Source: an uncultured Bacteroidota bacterium
GTDB lineage: Bacteria; Bacteroidota; Bacteroidia; Flavobacteriales; Flavobacteriaceae
Assembly: GCA_903838055.1 (NCBI GenBank)
Contig: CAILWV010000003.1
Location: forward strand, 1-64,000
Length of the DNA: 64,000 nucleotides
Direction of reading: 5' to 3'
Within the stretch, counting starts at the first letter, position 1; each line of letters opens with the position of its first letter. The notes under the pieces were generated by a model. It worked only from the letters and a program-made list of their open reading frames with translations, searched no databases and was not told the DNA's origin. Positions 10,469 through 19,286 of the stretch are shown here, in pieces. A program made the position numbers and the translations under genes.

Positions 10469-11363
10469 CGAATCCTATTGTTTGTAAATTTTTGTTTTTC
10501 AATTTAATATTCATTCCCTCTACACCTTGAATCCCTCCTGTATGAATTAGTAGGATTTTAGAATTTTCTGGAAAATAATTTTTCTTTATTAAATCTATAA
10601 CGCCAAAAACCATCTTTCCAGTATAAATTGGATCTAATGGAATTTTATATTCTTTATAAAATGTATTAATAAAAAGAATTAATTCTTCATTTACTTTTCC
10701 GTAACCTCCAAAATGATAATCCGAGATTAAACTGAAATTATCTTGCTTTGCAAAATTACAAATATCTTTTTGTAAAAAATCTCCTTTTAACGAAGGAAAA
10801 CCTAAAACTTTTTGCTTTCCGGTTATGCTATTACTTATTCCAGCAATGGTTCCACCGGTTCCTACCGAACAACAAATATAATCAAAAATGAAATCCTCAT
10901 TGGTAAGAATTTCTTCACATCCTAATATCGCATATGAATTTGTTCCACCTTCAGGAACCAAATAATAAGAGCCATATTTTTCATTTAATTTGGAAATGAA
11001 ATCCGAAGATTCTTTCATTCGATATTGCTCTCTCGAAACAAATTCAAATTTCATACCACAATCTTGAGCAAATTTCAAAGTTGGATTTTCTTTAATTTTA
11101 GAAGCCAATTCATCTCCCCTAATTATTCCGATAGTTTTAAACCCACTTTCTTTTCCGGCATATGCCGTTGCCGCAATATGATTAGAATAAGCTCCTCCAA
11201 AAGTCAAGAGAGTATGGTGATTTTCTTTGATGGCTTGCAGCAAATTATATTTGAGTTTTCGAAATTTATTCCCAGAAACAAAAGGATGAATCAAATCTTC
11301 CCGACGAATAAATACTTTTACTGTTGAATTTACAATTTTTATTTCTTGTGTCGGAATTTCCAC
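10461..11363 (-). CDS. PLP-dependent ACC deaminase / D-cysteine desulfhydrase family protein
   Basis: 300 residues, fold-type II PLP enzyme. The PLP lysine is in SGNKFRKLKYNLL, with GGAYSNHIAATAYAG and the phosphate-binding SVGTGGTIAG. The family includes 1-aminocyclopropane-1-carboxylate deaminase and D-cysteine desulfhydrase, and the substrate cannot be told from sequence. The start codon appears to be GTG. A -7 box TAACTTTG (plus-strand CAAAGTTA at 11374-11381) lies about 10 bp upstream, so the leader would be only a few bases and a start further upstream is unlikely. Confidence 0.82.
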   Translation of the reverse strand: MEIPTQEIKIVNSTVKVFIRREDLIHPFVSGNKFRKLKYNLLQAIKENHHTLLTFGGAYSNHIAATAYAGKESGFKTIGIIRGDELASKIKENPTLKFAQDCGMKFEFVSREQYRMKESSDFISKLNEKYGSYYLVPEGGTNSYAILGCEEILTNEDFIFDYICCSVGTGGTIAGISNSITGKQKVLGFPSLKGDFLQKDICNFAKQDNFSLISDYHFGGYGKVNEELILFINTFYKEYKIPLDPIYTGKMVFGVIDLIKKNYFPENSKILLIHTGGIQGVEGMNIKLKNKNLQTIGFDD

Positions 11364-11447
11364 TTTTTTATTGCAAAGTTAACAATCTTAAAACTGAAGA
11401 TTAATTATTTAAACAATTATCTTTCTAATTTTGCCTTTAAAATTTTT

Positions 11448-11773
11448 CTAATAATATTTAATAAACAACCAAAAAGACCTATTAGTTAAATAGTTTAAAT
11501 CTTTCTCATTAGCATATGCTTCTCTTTCGAATGAAATATTAAAATATGCTTTCCTCCTGTCTTTATATTGAATTAATCGAAACAAATATTCAATTATATA
11601 CCAAACATAAAAAGGAAATACCAACATCTCTACCTGTTGCCTTATATGGATTTTTTCATGATTAAGAAAAGTCGAATCACTTCTATCTTTCTCATTAGAA
11701 ATTATAACAAAGGATACAAAGTTAACCCTCGATAATCTTTTGGAATTAAATATTTAAAAACAACTACAATCAT
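11448..11773 (-). pseudogene. Frameshifted HExxH-containing Flavobacterium hypothetical protein
   Basis: No ORF is listed here, but the minus strand reads as one interrupted gene. Frame 1 from the ATG at 11773 gives MIVVVFKYLIPKDYRGLTLYP, then stops. Inserting one base in the A-run near 11709-11712 restores a second frame: FVIISNEKDRSDSTFLNHEK, IHIRQQVEMLVFPFYVWYII, then RKAYFNISFEREAYANEKDL and a stop at 11448. The total of 326 bp is one short of 109 codons, which fits a single deletion or a base-calling error. The protein resembles a small conserved Flavobacteriaceae family, from memory. HEKIH matches the HExxH zinc-peptidase pattern and a later EREAYANE could supply a third ligand. Function unknown. 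Confidence 0.75.
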
Positions 11774-11788
11774 ATAGTACAAAGTTGC

Positions 11789-11796
11789 TAAATTTG
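11789..11796 (+). promoter_or_regulatory. -7 promoter box for the DUF5522 gene (near-leaderless)
   Basis: TAAATTTG matches TAnnTTTG and ends 5 bp before the ATG at 11802. Transcription in Bacteroidetes starts about 7 nt after this box, so the mRNA would begin at or near the start codon. No good -33 TTG was found at normal spacing. Confidence 0.45.
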
Positions 11797-11801
11797 TAGA
11801 T

Positions 11802-11984
11802 ATGTTTGAAGATAAAAAAGAAAATAAAATAATTGAAGGTGAAGATTATTATCTCTCACCTGAAGGATATAAAGTTTTCACAGAAAAATACCATTTAAAA
11901 CGTGGACACTGTTGCCGAAGTGGCTGCAGACATTGTCCGTATGGATTTGATAAAAAAACGGGAAGTATCAAAAAAAACAACTAA
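11802..11984 (+). CDS. DUF5522 small cysteine-rich protein
   Basis: 60 residues. The sequence EGEDYYLSPEGYKVFTEKYH followed by RGHCCRSGCRHCPYGF matches the DUF5522 family, a short widespread protein with a CCxxxCxxC cluster suited to metal binding. Function is unknown. It sits divergent from the pseudogene and 101 bp before hutU. Confidence 0.8.
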   Translation: MFEDKKENKIIEGEDYYLSPEGYKVFTEKYHLKRGHCCRSGCRHCPYGFDKKTGSIKKNN

Positions 11985-12045
11985 TTACAAACAAAATATT
12001 TATTGTAAATTAATTAATATCGGAGGTTTTTAGTTACTACTTTTT

Positions 12046-12079
12046 ATAAACTTTCAAACTCATAAACTTATAAACTCAT
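12046..12079 (+). repeat. Short degenerate TATAAACTC-type repeat upstream of hutU
   Basis: About three imperfect units of (C)ATAAACTT/ATAAACTC lie immediately before the hutU ATG. Similar simple AT-rich intergenic repeats are common in Flavobacterium. No function can be read from the sequence. Confidence 0.5.
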
Positions 12080-12085
12080 ATTAAA

Positions 12086-14065
12086 ATGACCTTTCAAGAA
12101 GAAATACTACAAGGAATTCCATCCGAATTACCGAATGTAAAACCATATGAAACTGAAATAAATCATGCTCCTAAACGCAAAGAAATTCTTTCTGCAGATG
12201 AAAAAAAATTAGCATTAAAAAATGCTTTACGCTATTTCGAAAAGGAACACCACGCAACTTTATTACCAGAATTCAAAGCAGAATTAGAAACTTATGGTCG
12301 TATTTATATGTACCGTTTGCGACCAGATTACAAAATATATGCCCGACCAATTTCTGAATATCCGGGAAAATGTGAACAAGCAAAAGCCATCATGTTGATG
12401 ATTCAAAATAATTTAGATCATGCCGTGGCACAACATCCACATGAATTAATTACATATGGTGGAAATGGCGCTGTATTTCAAAACTGGGCGCAATACCGCT
12501 TGACCATGAAGTATCTTGCCGAAATGACCGAAGAACAAACTTTAGCAATGTATTCCGGTCATCCAATGGGGTTGTTCCCATCCCATAAAGAGGCTCCAAG
12601 AGTAGTTGTTACTAACGGAATGGTGATTCCAAATTATTCCAAGCCCGATGATTGGGAAAAAATGAATGCCTTAGGAGTTTCCCAATACGGACAAATGACA
12701 GCAGGAAGTTATATGTATATCGGTCCGCAAGGAATTGTTCATGGTACTACCATCACAGTTTTGAATGGTTTCAGAAAAATAAAAAAATCACCTAGAGGAG
12801 GTCTGTTTGTAACTTCTGGACTTGGCGGAATGTCTGGCGCACAGCCAAAAGCAGGAAATATAGCTGGTTGTGTGACGGTTTGTGCCGAAGTAAATCCAAA
12901 AATAACTCATATTCGCCATTCACAAGGTTGGATAAATGAAATAGTAGAACATATAGAAGATTTAGTACCTAGAGTTAAAAAAGCACTAGAAAATAAAGAA
13001 GTAGTTTCCATCGCTTACCTCGGAAATGTAGTAGATGTTTGGGAACGATTCGATCAAGAAAATCTGCATATCGATTTGGGTTCCGATCAAACTTCCTTAC
13101 ACAATCCATGGGCTGGAGGATACTACCCTATCGGTCACACCTTTGAAGAGTCTAACGAATTAATGGCTAATAATCCAGAAAAGTTTAAAGAAGAAGTCCA
13201 AAAAACGCTTCGTCGTCATGCCGCAGCAATCAACAAACATACTGAAAAAGGAACTTATTTCTTCGACTATGGTAATGCATTCTTATTAGAAGCTTCTCGA
13301 GCTGGTGCCAACGTAATGGCTGAAAATCATATCGATTTTAAATATAATAGTTACGTACAAGACATAATGGGACCAATGTGTTTTGATTATGGTTTTGGCC
13401 CTTTTCGTTGGGTTTGTGCTTCTGGAAATCCAGAAGATTTAGTTAAAACCGATAAAATTGCTTGCGATGTTTTAGAAGAAATGATGCAAAATTCACCCGA
13501 AGAAATCCAACAACAAATGGCGGATAATATCCAATGGATCAAAGGAGCTCAAGAAAACAAATTGGTCGTTGGATCACAAGCACGAATTCTATATGCCGAT
13601 GCCGAAGGGAGAATTAAAATAGCTGAAGCATTTAACCAAGCTATTGCTCGTGGCGAAATTGGCTACATTATTTTAGGTCGTGATCATCATGATGTTTCAG
13701 GAACAGATTCTCCATATAGAGAAACCTCTAATATTTATGATGGCTCACGGTTTACTGCGGACATGGCAATACAAAATGTTATTGGCGATAGCTTTCGTGG
13801 AGCAACTTGGGTATCTATTCACAATGGTGGTGGCGTAGGTTGGGGCGAAGTAATAAACGGAGGTTTTGGTATGGTGCTGGACGGATCTATGGAAGCATCT
13901 AAGCGTTTAGAATCGATGCTTTTTTGGGATGTAAATAATGGAATATCTCGAAGAAGTTGGGCTCGAAACGAAGGAGCTATTTTTGCAATAAAAAGAGCCA
14001 TGGCCACGCAACCTTTATTAAAAATTACCATCCCAAACATGGTAGATGAAGATTTGTTAACCTAA
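12086..14065 (+). CDS. hutU: Urocanate hydratase
   Basis: 659 residues. Urocanate hydratase converts urocanate to imidazolonepropionate in histidine breakdown and uses tightly bound NAD+. Recognisable stretches: LITYGGNGAVFQNWAQYRLTM, YSGHPMGLFPSH, TSGLGGMSGAQPKAGNIAGC, RHSQGWINEIVEHI, YFFDYGNAFLLEASRAGANV and FGPFRWVCASGNPEDLV. It is longer than the ~555-residue E. coli-type enzymes, as is usual in Bacteroidetes. No hutH, hutI or formimidoylglutamase gene is nearby, so the pathway must be split across the genome. Confidence 0.96.
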   Translation: MTFQEEILQGIPSELPNVKPYETEINHAPKRKEILSADEKKLALKNALRYFEKEHHATLLPEFKAELETYGRIYMYRLRPDYKIYARPISEYPGKCEQAKAIMLMIQNNLDHAVAQHPHELITYGGNGAVFQNWAQYRLTMKYLAEMTEEQTLAMYSGHPMGLFPSHKEAPRVVVTNGMVIPNYSKPDDWEKMNALGVSQYGQMTAGSYMYIGPQGIVHGTTITVLNGFRKIKKSPRGGLFVTSGLGGMSGAQPKAGNIAGCVTVCAEVNPKITHIRHSQGWINEIVEHIEDLVPRVKKALENKEVVSIAYLGNVVDVWERFDQENLHIDLGSDQTSLHNPWAGGYYPIGHTFEESNELMANNPEKFKEEVQKTLRRHAAAINKHTEKGTYFFDYGNAFLLEASRAGANVMAENHIDFKYNSYVQDIMGPMCFDYGFGPFRWVCASGNPEDLVKTDKIACDVLEEMMQNSPEEIQQQMADNIQWIKGAQENKLVVGSQARILYADAEGRIKIAEAFNQAIARGEIGYIILGRDHHDVSGTDSPYRETSNIYDGSRFTADMAIQNVIGDSFRGATWVSIHNGGGVGWGEVINGGFGMVLDGSMEASKRLESMLFWDVNNGISRRSWARNEGAIFAIKRAMATQPLLKITIPNMVDEDLLT

Positions 14066-14073
14066 TATTAAAA

Positions 14074-14868
14074 ATGATAGATTTCATACAACAACTCAAA
14101 CACCGCAATGAAACCCTATTCTATTATGGGTTGTTGTGCCTTTTGCTGTCTATTGTTTTTATTACGCTCACAAAATTCTCAAATACAAAAGTATACAATG
14201 TAAATGCATGGTACAAGCCCTTTAAATTTGCTTTTTCTACCTTCTTATTTTCATGGTCTATGGGTTGGTATTGCTATTATTTACCCAATTTCAATATCCA
14301 ATTTTACAATTGGACAGTCATAATTTTATTAGGATTTGAGATTTTTTATATAGCATTTCAAGCCAATAAAGGGCAACTATCTCATTACAACATTAGCACG
14401 CCAGTTTATGCTACTTTATATTCAATGATGGCGATTGCAGCTAGTCTAGTAACTATTTACACAGGATATGTTGGACTATTATTTTTCGAAAACTCATTTC
14501 CAGATTTGCCAAATTACTATGTTTGGGCTATTCGATTAAGTATTCTGCTATTTGTAATTTTTTCATTTGAAGGCTTTGCAATGGGCTCCAGACTAAATCA
14601 TAGTGTTGGCGCATTATATGACAATTCCAATTGGTTTATTTTAGGATGGAGTAAGACTGTTGGTGACTTGAGAATATCTCATTTTATTGGAATGCACGCA
14701 CTTCAAGTAGTACCTTTCCTATCCTATTACATACTTAAAAACACCAAACTAACAATTGGCTTATCTATACTTTATGGAATATTGGCTCTGCTTACACTTA
14801 TACAAGCAATTCAAGGAAAACCATTAATTAAAGAAAGAAATTCAATAATATGGAAACAGAAATCTTAA
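14074..14868 (+). CDS. Multi-pass membrane protein of unknown function
   Basis: 264 residues with about seven or eight hydrophobic segments spread along the whole length (for example TLFYYGLLCLLLSIVFITLT and IRLSILLFVIFSFEGFAMGS). I do not recognise a characterised family. It starts 8 bp after hutU and overlaps the next ORF by 19 bp, so hutU, this gene and the YdeI-like gene probably form one transcript. Context does not prove a link to histidine metabolism. Confidence 0.75.
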   Translation: MIDFIQQLKHRNETLFYYGLLCLLLSIVFITLTKFSNTKVYNVNAWYKPFKFAFSTFLFSWSMGWYCYYLPNFNIQFYNWTVIILLGFEIFYIAFQANKGQLSHYNISTPVYATLYSMMAIAASLVTIYTGYVGLLFFENSFPDLPNYYVWAIRLSILLFVIFSFEGFAMGSRLNHSVGALYDNSNWFILGWSKTVGDLRISHFIGMHALQVVPFLSYYILKNTKLTIGLSILYGILALLTLIQAIQGKPLIKERNSIIWKQKS

Positions 14869-15125
14869 ATGGCATCTTACATGAAGTTCCTGACGATATG
14901 CAAAAGACATTATCATCTGATGCTAAACTACTTGAAAAATGGAATAAACTTACCCCCATTCAACGAAATGAATGGATATGTTGGGTAACAATTGTAAAAA
15001 AATCAGAAACTAGAGAAGACCATATTAAACGAATGGGGGAAGAATTAAGTGAAGGAAAACGACAACCTTGTTGTTGGCCTGGATGCCCACATAGAAGACC
15101 AAATGCACAAAAATGGTTTAAATAA
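14850..15125 (+). CDS. YdeI/OmpD-associated (OmdA-like) family protein
   Basis: 91 residues. The helical segment (LSSDAKLLEKWNKLTPIQRN, WICWVTIVKKSETREDHIKR) is typical of the C-terminal YdeI/OmdA helical domain. The tail CCWPGCPHR is cysteine-rich and may bind metal. It overlaps the upstream membrane gene by 19 bp. Molecular function is unknown. Confidence 0.7.
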   Translation: METEILNGILHEVPDDMQKTLSSDAKLLEKWNKLTPIQRNEWICWVTIVKKSETREDHIKRMGEELSEGKRQPCCWPGCPHRRPNAQKWFK

Positions 15126-15261
15126 ATCCTTGTTAATTAATGTTAAAACTTGTTTAGAAAGTGTTAATTAAGAAAACTAAAAGGAGTTTCATCTTATTTT
15201 TTATTAAATTTGATATTCAAATAACATTCTAAAAATCATTTATTTATTAAATTCTCTGATT

Positions 15262-15792
15262 ATGAAAACAGCAAAATTAGTTTCTCTATTTTTACTATTA
15301 ATAGTAACTTCATGTAGTTCGGTTAGAGTAAATGCCGATTACGACAAAAAGGCTAATTTTGAAAGTTACAAAACCTATGCTTACCTAAAAAGTGCCGTAG
15401 ATAAAGTAGAAATTTCTGACTTAGATAAAAAACGAATTCTACATTCTATTGACGATGCGCTAACACTAAAAGGTTTTTCTAAAAGTGAAACTCCTGATTT
15501 ATTAGTAAGTATTTTCACTAAAGAAAACCAACGAGTAGACATTTACAATAATGCTAGTTTTGGATGGGGTCATGGCGGGGGCTGGGGTCCTTACATGGGT
15601 ATGGGTTACACCTCTACTTATATTACTCCCGAAGGAACTTTATATATAGACCTAATAGATGCTAAAACCAAAGAACTGATTTGGCAAGGCGAAGGAAGCG
15701 GCTATCTAACCAAAGACACCGAACAAAAAGACGCCCGTATTAAAGAATTTGTAGATAGAATTTTATCGCAATATCCACCAGTTAAGAAGTAG
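15262..15792 (+). CDS. DUF4136 lipoprotein
   Basis: 176 residues. A lipoprotein signal ends at IVTSC (Cys near residue 18). VNADYDKKANFESYKTYAYL is the usual DUF4136 opening, and a Gly/Trp-rich stretch (WGHGGGWGPYMGMGY) lies mid-protein. Periplasmic or outer-membrane lipoprotein of unknown function. A -7 box TAAATTTG at 15205-15212 would give a leader of about 42 nt. Confidence 0.85.
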   Translation: MKTAKLVSLFLLLIVTSCSSVRVNADYDKKANFESYKTYAYLKSAVDKVEISDLDKKRILHSIDDALTLKGFSKSETPDLLVSIFTKENQRVDIYNNASFGWGHGGGWGPYMGMGYTSTYITPEGTLYIDLIDAKTKELIWQGEGSGYLTKDTEQKDARIKEFVDRILSQYPPVKK

Positions 15793-15807
15793 GCAATGTT
15801 CCGTTTT

Positions 15808-15818
15808 CAGTTGGCAGT
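15808..15818 (+). repeat. CAGTTGGCAGT intergenic repeat unit
   Basis: The 11-mer CAGTTGGCAGT recurs at 43517 in a longer CAGT-rich tract. In Flavobacterium such tracts are dispersed intergenic repeats. Confidence 0.5.
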
Positions 15819-15930
15819 TTAAAATATTGACCATACAAAGACGCTAACAAAAAAAAGGAATCAGACATCATTTGGGCTCATTAATATGGTATTGAATAGA
15901 TAAAAAACCATTCTTTAAACCAACTGTTCC

Positions 15931-16012
15931 TAGCCCTGATTGCAGTGGAAATCCTTTTGTTTTTTTCTTTAAAAAAATAAAAGATTGGAACGGAAAGCAG
16001 GAAATAGCTCCT
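15931..16012 (+). ncRNA. Structured intergenic repeat, copy 1 (candidate RNA, Flavo-1-like)
   Basis: Begins TAGCCCTGAT and ends GCAGGAAATAGCTCCT. CCTG pairs with CAGG and AGC with GCT at the base. An inner arm AATC(C)TTTTGTTTTTTT pairs with AAAAAAATAAAAGATT. Related copies lie at 22351, 40865 and 53754, all on the plus strand. It sits between convergent genes (DUF4136 and the E1 gene). Assignment to Rfam Flavo-1 is from memory and untested. Confidence 0.6.
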
Positions 16013-16065
16013 TAAAAAACCAATAATTTACATTATGCGATTCCTAAGGAAGGACAATATTGTGG

Positions 16066-18117
16066 CTAATACTCCAAAAGTTCCTCCATTTTCAATCGTA
16101 CTTTATCCACATTCGGAATCATAGTAAACTCTAAAACGCTGTTCAATGGAATTGCTGGCATGTTCTCGGAGCCAATCACCATCACGGGAGCATCCAAATG
16201 TTTAAAACATTTTTCTTGAATTAATCCTGCCAAACTTCTGGCAAAAGAATTATTGGTTGGCTCTTCGGTTACAACCAAACATTTTTTAGCTTTCTTAACC
16301 GATTTAAAAATCGCTTCTTCATCTAGTGGATACAAAGTTCGCAAATCGATAATCTCCACTTGGTTCTTAATAGTTGCCGAAGCATTCAATGCCCAATGCA
16401 CTCCCATTCCGTAGGTGATAACGGTTATAGTTTCGTCGGTTTCTTGCTCCCATATTTCTTGAACGATATTCGCTTTACCGAATGGCAACATATAATCTTC
16501 ACTCGGTTCGTTTACTCTAGCTGCATCGGTACCTTTAACTTTACTCCAATACAAACCTTTATGTTCTAAAATAACCACTGGATTTGGGTCGTAATAGGCT
16601 GCTTTTAACAATCCTTTTAAGTCGGCACCATTACTTGGATAGGCAATTTTTATCCCTCGAATATTAGTCAGCACACTTTCTACAGAAGACGAATGGTAAG
16701 GTCCACCACTGCCATAAGCACCAATTGGCACTCTCAAAATCATACTCACCGGCCATTTTCCGTTGGATAAATAACACGAGCGACTGACTTCTGTAAATAA
16801 TTGGTTTAACCCTGGCCATATGTAATCTGCAAATTGCACCTCAACGATTGGTTTTAAACCCACCGCTGACATTCCAACAGTTGAACCTACAATAAAAGCC
16901 TCCTGAATGGGTGTATTAAAAACACGATTGTCTCCGAATTTTTGAGCTAAAGTAGCGGCCTCTCTAAAAACACCACCTAATCGTCCGCCTACGTCTTGTC
17001 CGTAAAGTAAACACTCCGAGTGCTTTTTCATTAATTCTTCTACTGCAAAAAGAGCGCAATCTACCATTACTACTTTCTCTTCACGATCCGGATTTCGTAC
17101 TCCAACTTCTTCAGTTATTGGAGTTGGAGCAAAATCATGCGTGAACAAATCTTCTGGCGAAGGGTCCTCTGCAAGTTGTGCTTTTTCAAAATCGGCTTGC
17201 ACTTTGGCAACAGCTTTATTTTCAATATTTTTTATTTCTTCCGATGAAAATCCAGCATCTTCTAATTGTTTAATTAAAACCGGATACGGATCTCGAGATT
17301 TTGCTTCATCCAAATCATCGCGATACCATTCCATTCGAACTCCAGAAGTGTGGTGATTTAACAACGGAACTTTTGCATGAACTAAAAACGGTCGACGCTC
17401 TTTTCGAATGGTTTGCACCACTTTTTGAACGGCCTGATAACTTTCAGTAAAATTAGCGCCGTCAATAGAAATAGCTTCTATCCCGTGAAATCCTTTGGCA
17501 TATTCAAATGCATTTTGAGATCTTGTTTCGGCAGCATTAGCCGAAATATCCCAGCCGTTATCTTGCACTAAATACAATATTGGAAGCTGTTTTAAAGCTG
17601 CCATTTGAAGTGCCTCTGCAATTTCACCTTCTGTTACCGATGCATCACCAAGCGAACAAACCACAATTGGATTTTCTTGATTCTTATCTTGAATTCCTGT
17701 ATTTTCTTTATACCAAAATCCCATTGCAGCACCAGTTGCTGGAATTGCTTGCATTCCTGTTGCCGAAGATTGATGTGGAATTTTAGGTTTATCAGCATCC
17801 TTCAAACTAGGATGACAATAATAAGTTCGACCACCAGAAAACGGATCGTCTTTTTTTGCCATTAATTGCAACATCAAATCATAGGGTTGCATTCCAATAC
17901 CCAACATCATGGCATCATCCCGATAATAGGGAAATACATAATCTTGAGGCAATAATTGCATTGCCATGGCAATTTGAATGGCCTCATGCCCGCGTGAGGT
18001 TGCATGTACATATTTAGAAACTATTTTGAAATTGTCTTCATACAAGGCAGCCATTGCTTTGGCTGTTGCCATAGTAGAGAAGGATTTTTCAAGGATATTT
18101 TTGTCTAATGAACTCAT
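16066..18117 (-). CDS. Branched-chain 2-oxoacid dehydrogenase E1, fused alpha-beta
   Basis: 683 residues, about the sum of separate E1-alpha and E1-beta chains. The N-terminal half has the thiamine-diphosphate site (GDASVTEGEIAEALQ...QDN) and YRDDAMMLGIGM. The C-terminal half resembles E1-beta (YGQDVGGRLGGVFREA, EVQFADYIWPGLNQL, PIGAYGSGGPYHSSSVE, ITYGMGVHWAL). It decarboxylates branched 2-oxoacids and passes the acyl group to E2. The order E2-ilvE-E1 on one strand supports branched-chain rather than pyruvate specificity. The E3 dihydrolipoyl dehydrogenase is not in the window. Confidence 0.87.
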   Translation of the reverse strand: MSSLDKNILEKSFSTMATAKAMAALYEDNFKIVSKYVHATSRGHEAIQIAMAMQLLPQDYVFPYYRDDAMMLGIGMQPYDLMLQLMAKKDDPFSGGRTYYCHPSLKDADKPKIPHQSSATGMQAIPATGAAMGFWYKENTGIQDKNQENPIVVCSLGDASVTEGEIAEALQMAALKQLPILYLVQDNGWDISANAAETRSQNAFEYAKGFHGIEAISIDGANFTESYQAVQKVVQTIRKERRPFLVHAKVPLLNHHTSGVRMEWYRDDLDEAKSRDPYPVLIKQLEDAGFSSEEIKNIENKAVAKVQADFEKAQLAEDPSPEDLFTHDFAPTPITEEVGVRNPDREEKVVMVDCALFAVEELMKKHSECLLYGQDVGGRLGGVFREAATLAQKFGDNRVFNTPIQEAFIVGSTVGMSAVGLKPIVEVQFADYIWPGLNQLFTEVSRSCYLSNGKWPVSMILRVPIGAYGSGGPYHSSSVESVLTNIRGIKIAYPSNGADLKGLLKAAYYDPNPVVILEHKGLYWSKVKGTDAARVNEPSEDYMLPFGKANIVQEIWEQETDETITVITYGMGVHWALNASATIKNQVEIIDLRTLYPLDEEAIFKSVKKAKKCLVVTEEPTNNSFARSLAGLIQEKCFKHLDAPVMVIGSENMPAIPLNSVLEFTMIPNVDKVRLKMEELLEY

Positions 18118-18181
18118 TTGTATTATTTTTTGAGCGGATGCCTCGGGCTTTATTTGTTAATCATTTTCCCGCCGCTAGTAT

Positions 18182-18212
18182 ACCTGACAGGTTATTGAAA
18201 CCTGACAGGTTT
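18182..18212. repeat. Twin palindromes ACCTGACAGGT
   Basis: ACCTGACAGGT at 18182-18192 and AACCTGACAGGTTT at 18199-18212, 6 bp apart, lie just after the ilvE stop codon. Each is nearly self-complementary around a central base. It could act as a terminator, a protein site or a dispersed repeat. Confidence 0.6.
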
Positions 18213-18215
18213 GAA

Positions 18216-19271
18216 TTATTTTGCTTCCACTATCCAACCAAAGTCGTCTTTAATATCTTGAACTTTAATGGCGTTCAAGGTGTCGTTTACCATTACTGAA
18301 ACTGTATTATTTTCAGGAAATTTAATAGCTAATTCGTTATTTCCAATTTCTTCAATCATAGCAATTCCTACAGCTGTTCCAGTTCCGAATGCTTCCTCTA
18401 AAGTTCCATTTTTAGAAGCTTCAACTATTTCGGAAATAGTTATTGGTCTTTCAGTCACTTCAAACCCTTTGCTACGAAGCAAATCAATAACACTCATTCT
18501 TGTAATTCCAGACAATATAGAACCACTTAAATCAGGAGTAATGAATTTTCCATCAATTTTAATAAAAATATTCATGGTTCCCACTTCTTGAATATATTCA
18601 AAATCTTGAGAGTCTAGCCATAACACTTGGTCGTATCCTTTTGCCTTTGCGTATTCTGTAGGACGAATAGCGGCAGCATAATTTCCGGCAGCTTTAGCTT
18701 CTCCTGTACCACCATTAACCGCACGAACATATTTTTTCTCAGCAAATAGTTTAATTTTTCTGCTATATAAGGGTCCTGCAGGAGACGCCATTACAATAAA
18801 CTTATAACTCGTTGCAGCACGCATACCAATAAAAGGCTCATCGGCATACATAAATGGTCGTAAATACAAGGCGCTTCCTTCATTAGTAGGAATCCAATTT
18901 TTCTCTAATGCGGTAAATAGTTTAAGTGCTTCAACGAATAAATCTTCTGGAAAAGATGGCATTCCCATTCTATCAGCACTATGATTTAAGCGTTTGGCAT
19001 TTTCATTAGGACGAAATAACAATGCAGTTCCATCTTTTCCTAAAGTTGCTTTCATTCCTTCAAAAATAGCTTGTCCGTAGTGCAATGCCATAGCTGCTGG
19101 ATGGGTAGGAATTAATTCTAGCGGTTCAATTCTTGGATTATTCCATTGTCCGTTTTCATAATCACAGACAAACATATGGTCTGTAAAATTGAATCCCATT
19201 GTTACATTATCCAAATCTACTTGGCCTACTTTGGATTGCGCTACTTTACTAATTTTAATGTCAAATTTCAT
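18216..19271 (-). CDS. ilvE: Branched-chain amino acid aminotransferase
   Basis: 351 residues, typical of the class-IV PLP BCAT family (long bacterial/eukaryotic type). Visible motifs: HYGQAIFEGMKA, YLRPFMYADEP, the PLP lysine in GEAKAAGNYAAAIRP, QVLWLDSQDFEYIQEVGTMN and SGITRMSVIDLL. It interconverts Leu, Ile and Val with their 2-oxoacids, the substrates of the E1/E2 complex that flank it. This placement suggests a degradative or primer-forming role as well as synthesis. Confidence 0.93.
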   Translation of the reverse strand: MKFDIKISKVAQSKVGQVDLDNVTMGFNFTDHMFVCDYENGQWNNPRIEPLELIPTHPAAMALHYGQAIFEGMKATLGKDGTALLFRPNENAKRLNHSADRMGMPSFPEDLFVEALKLFTALEKNWIPTNEGSALYLRPFMYADEPFIGMRAATSYKFIVMASPAGPLYSRKIKLFAEKKYVRAVNGGTGEAKAAGNYAAAIRPTEYAKAKGYDQVLWLDSQDFEYIQEVGTMNIFIKIDGKFITPDLSGSILSGITRMSVIDLLRSKGFEVTERPITISEIVEASKNGTLEEAFGTGTAVGIAMIEEIGNNELAIKFPENNTVSVMVNDTLNAIKVQDIKDDFGWIVEAK

Positions 19272-19286
19272 AATCTTATTCCTAAT

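Noticed and set aside
17580-17865. Plus-strand ORFs of 68 and 86 aa inside the E1 gene
   Set aside because: They lie antisense to conserved thiamine-diphosphate-binding sequence and look like no known protein; shadow frames.
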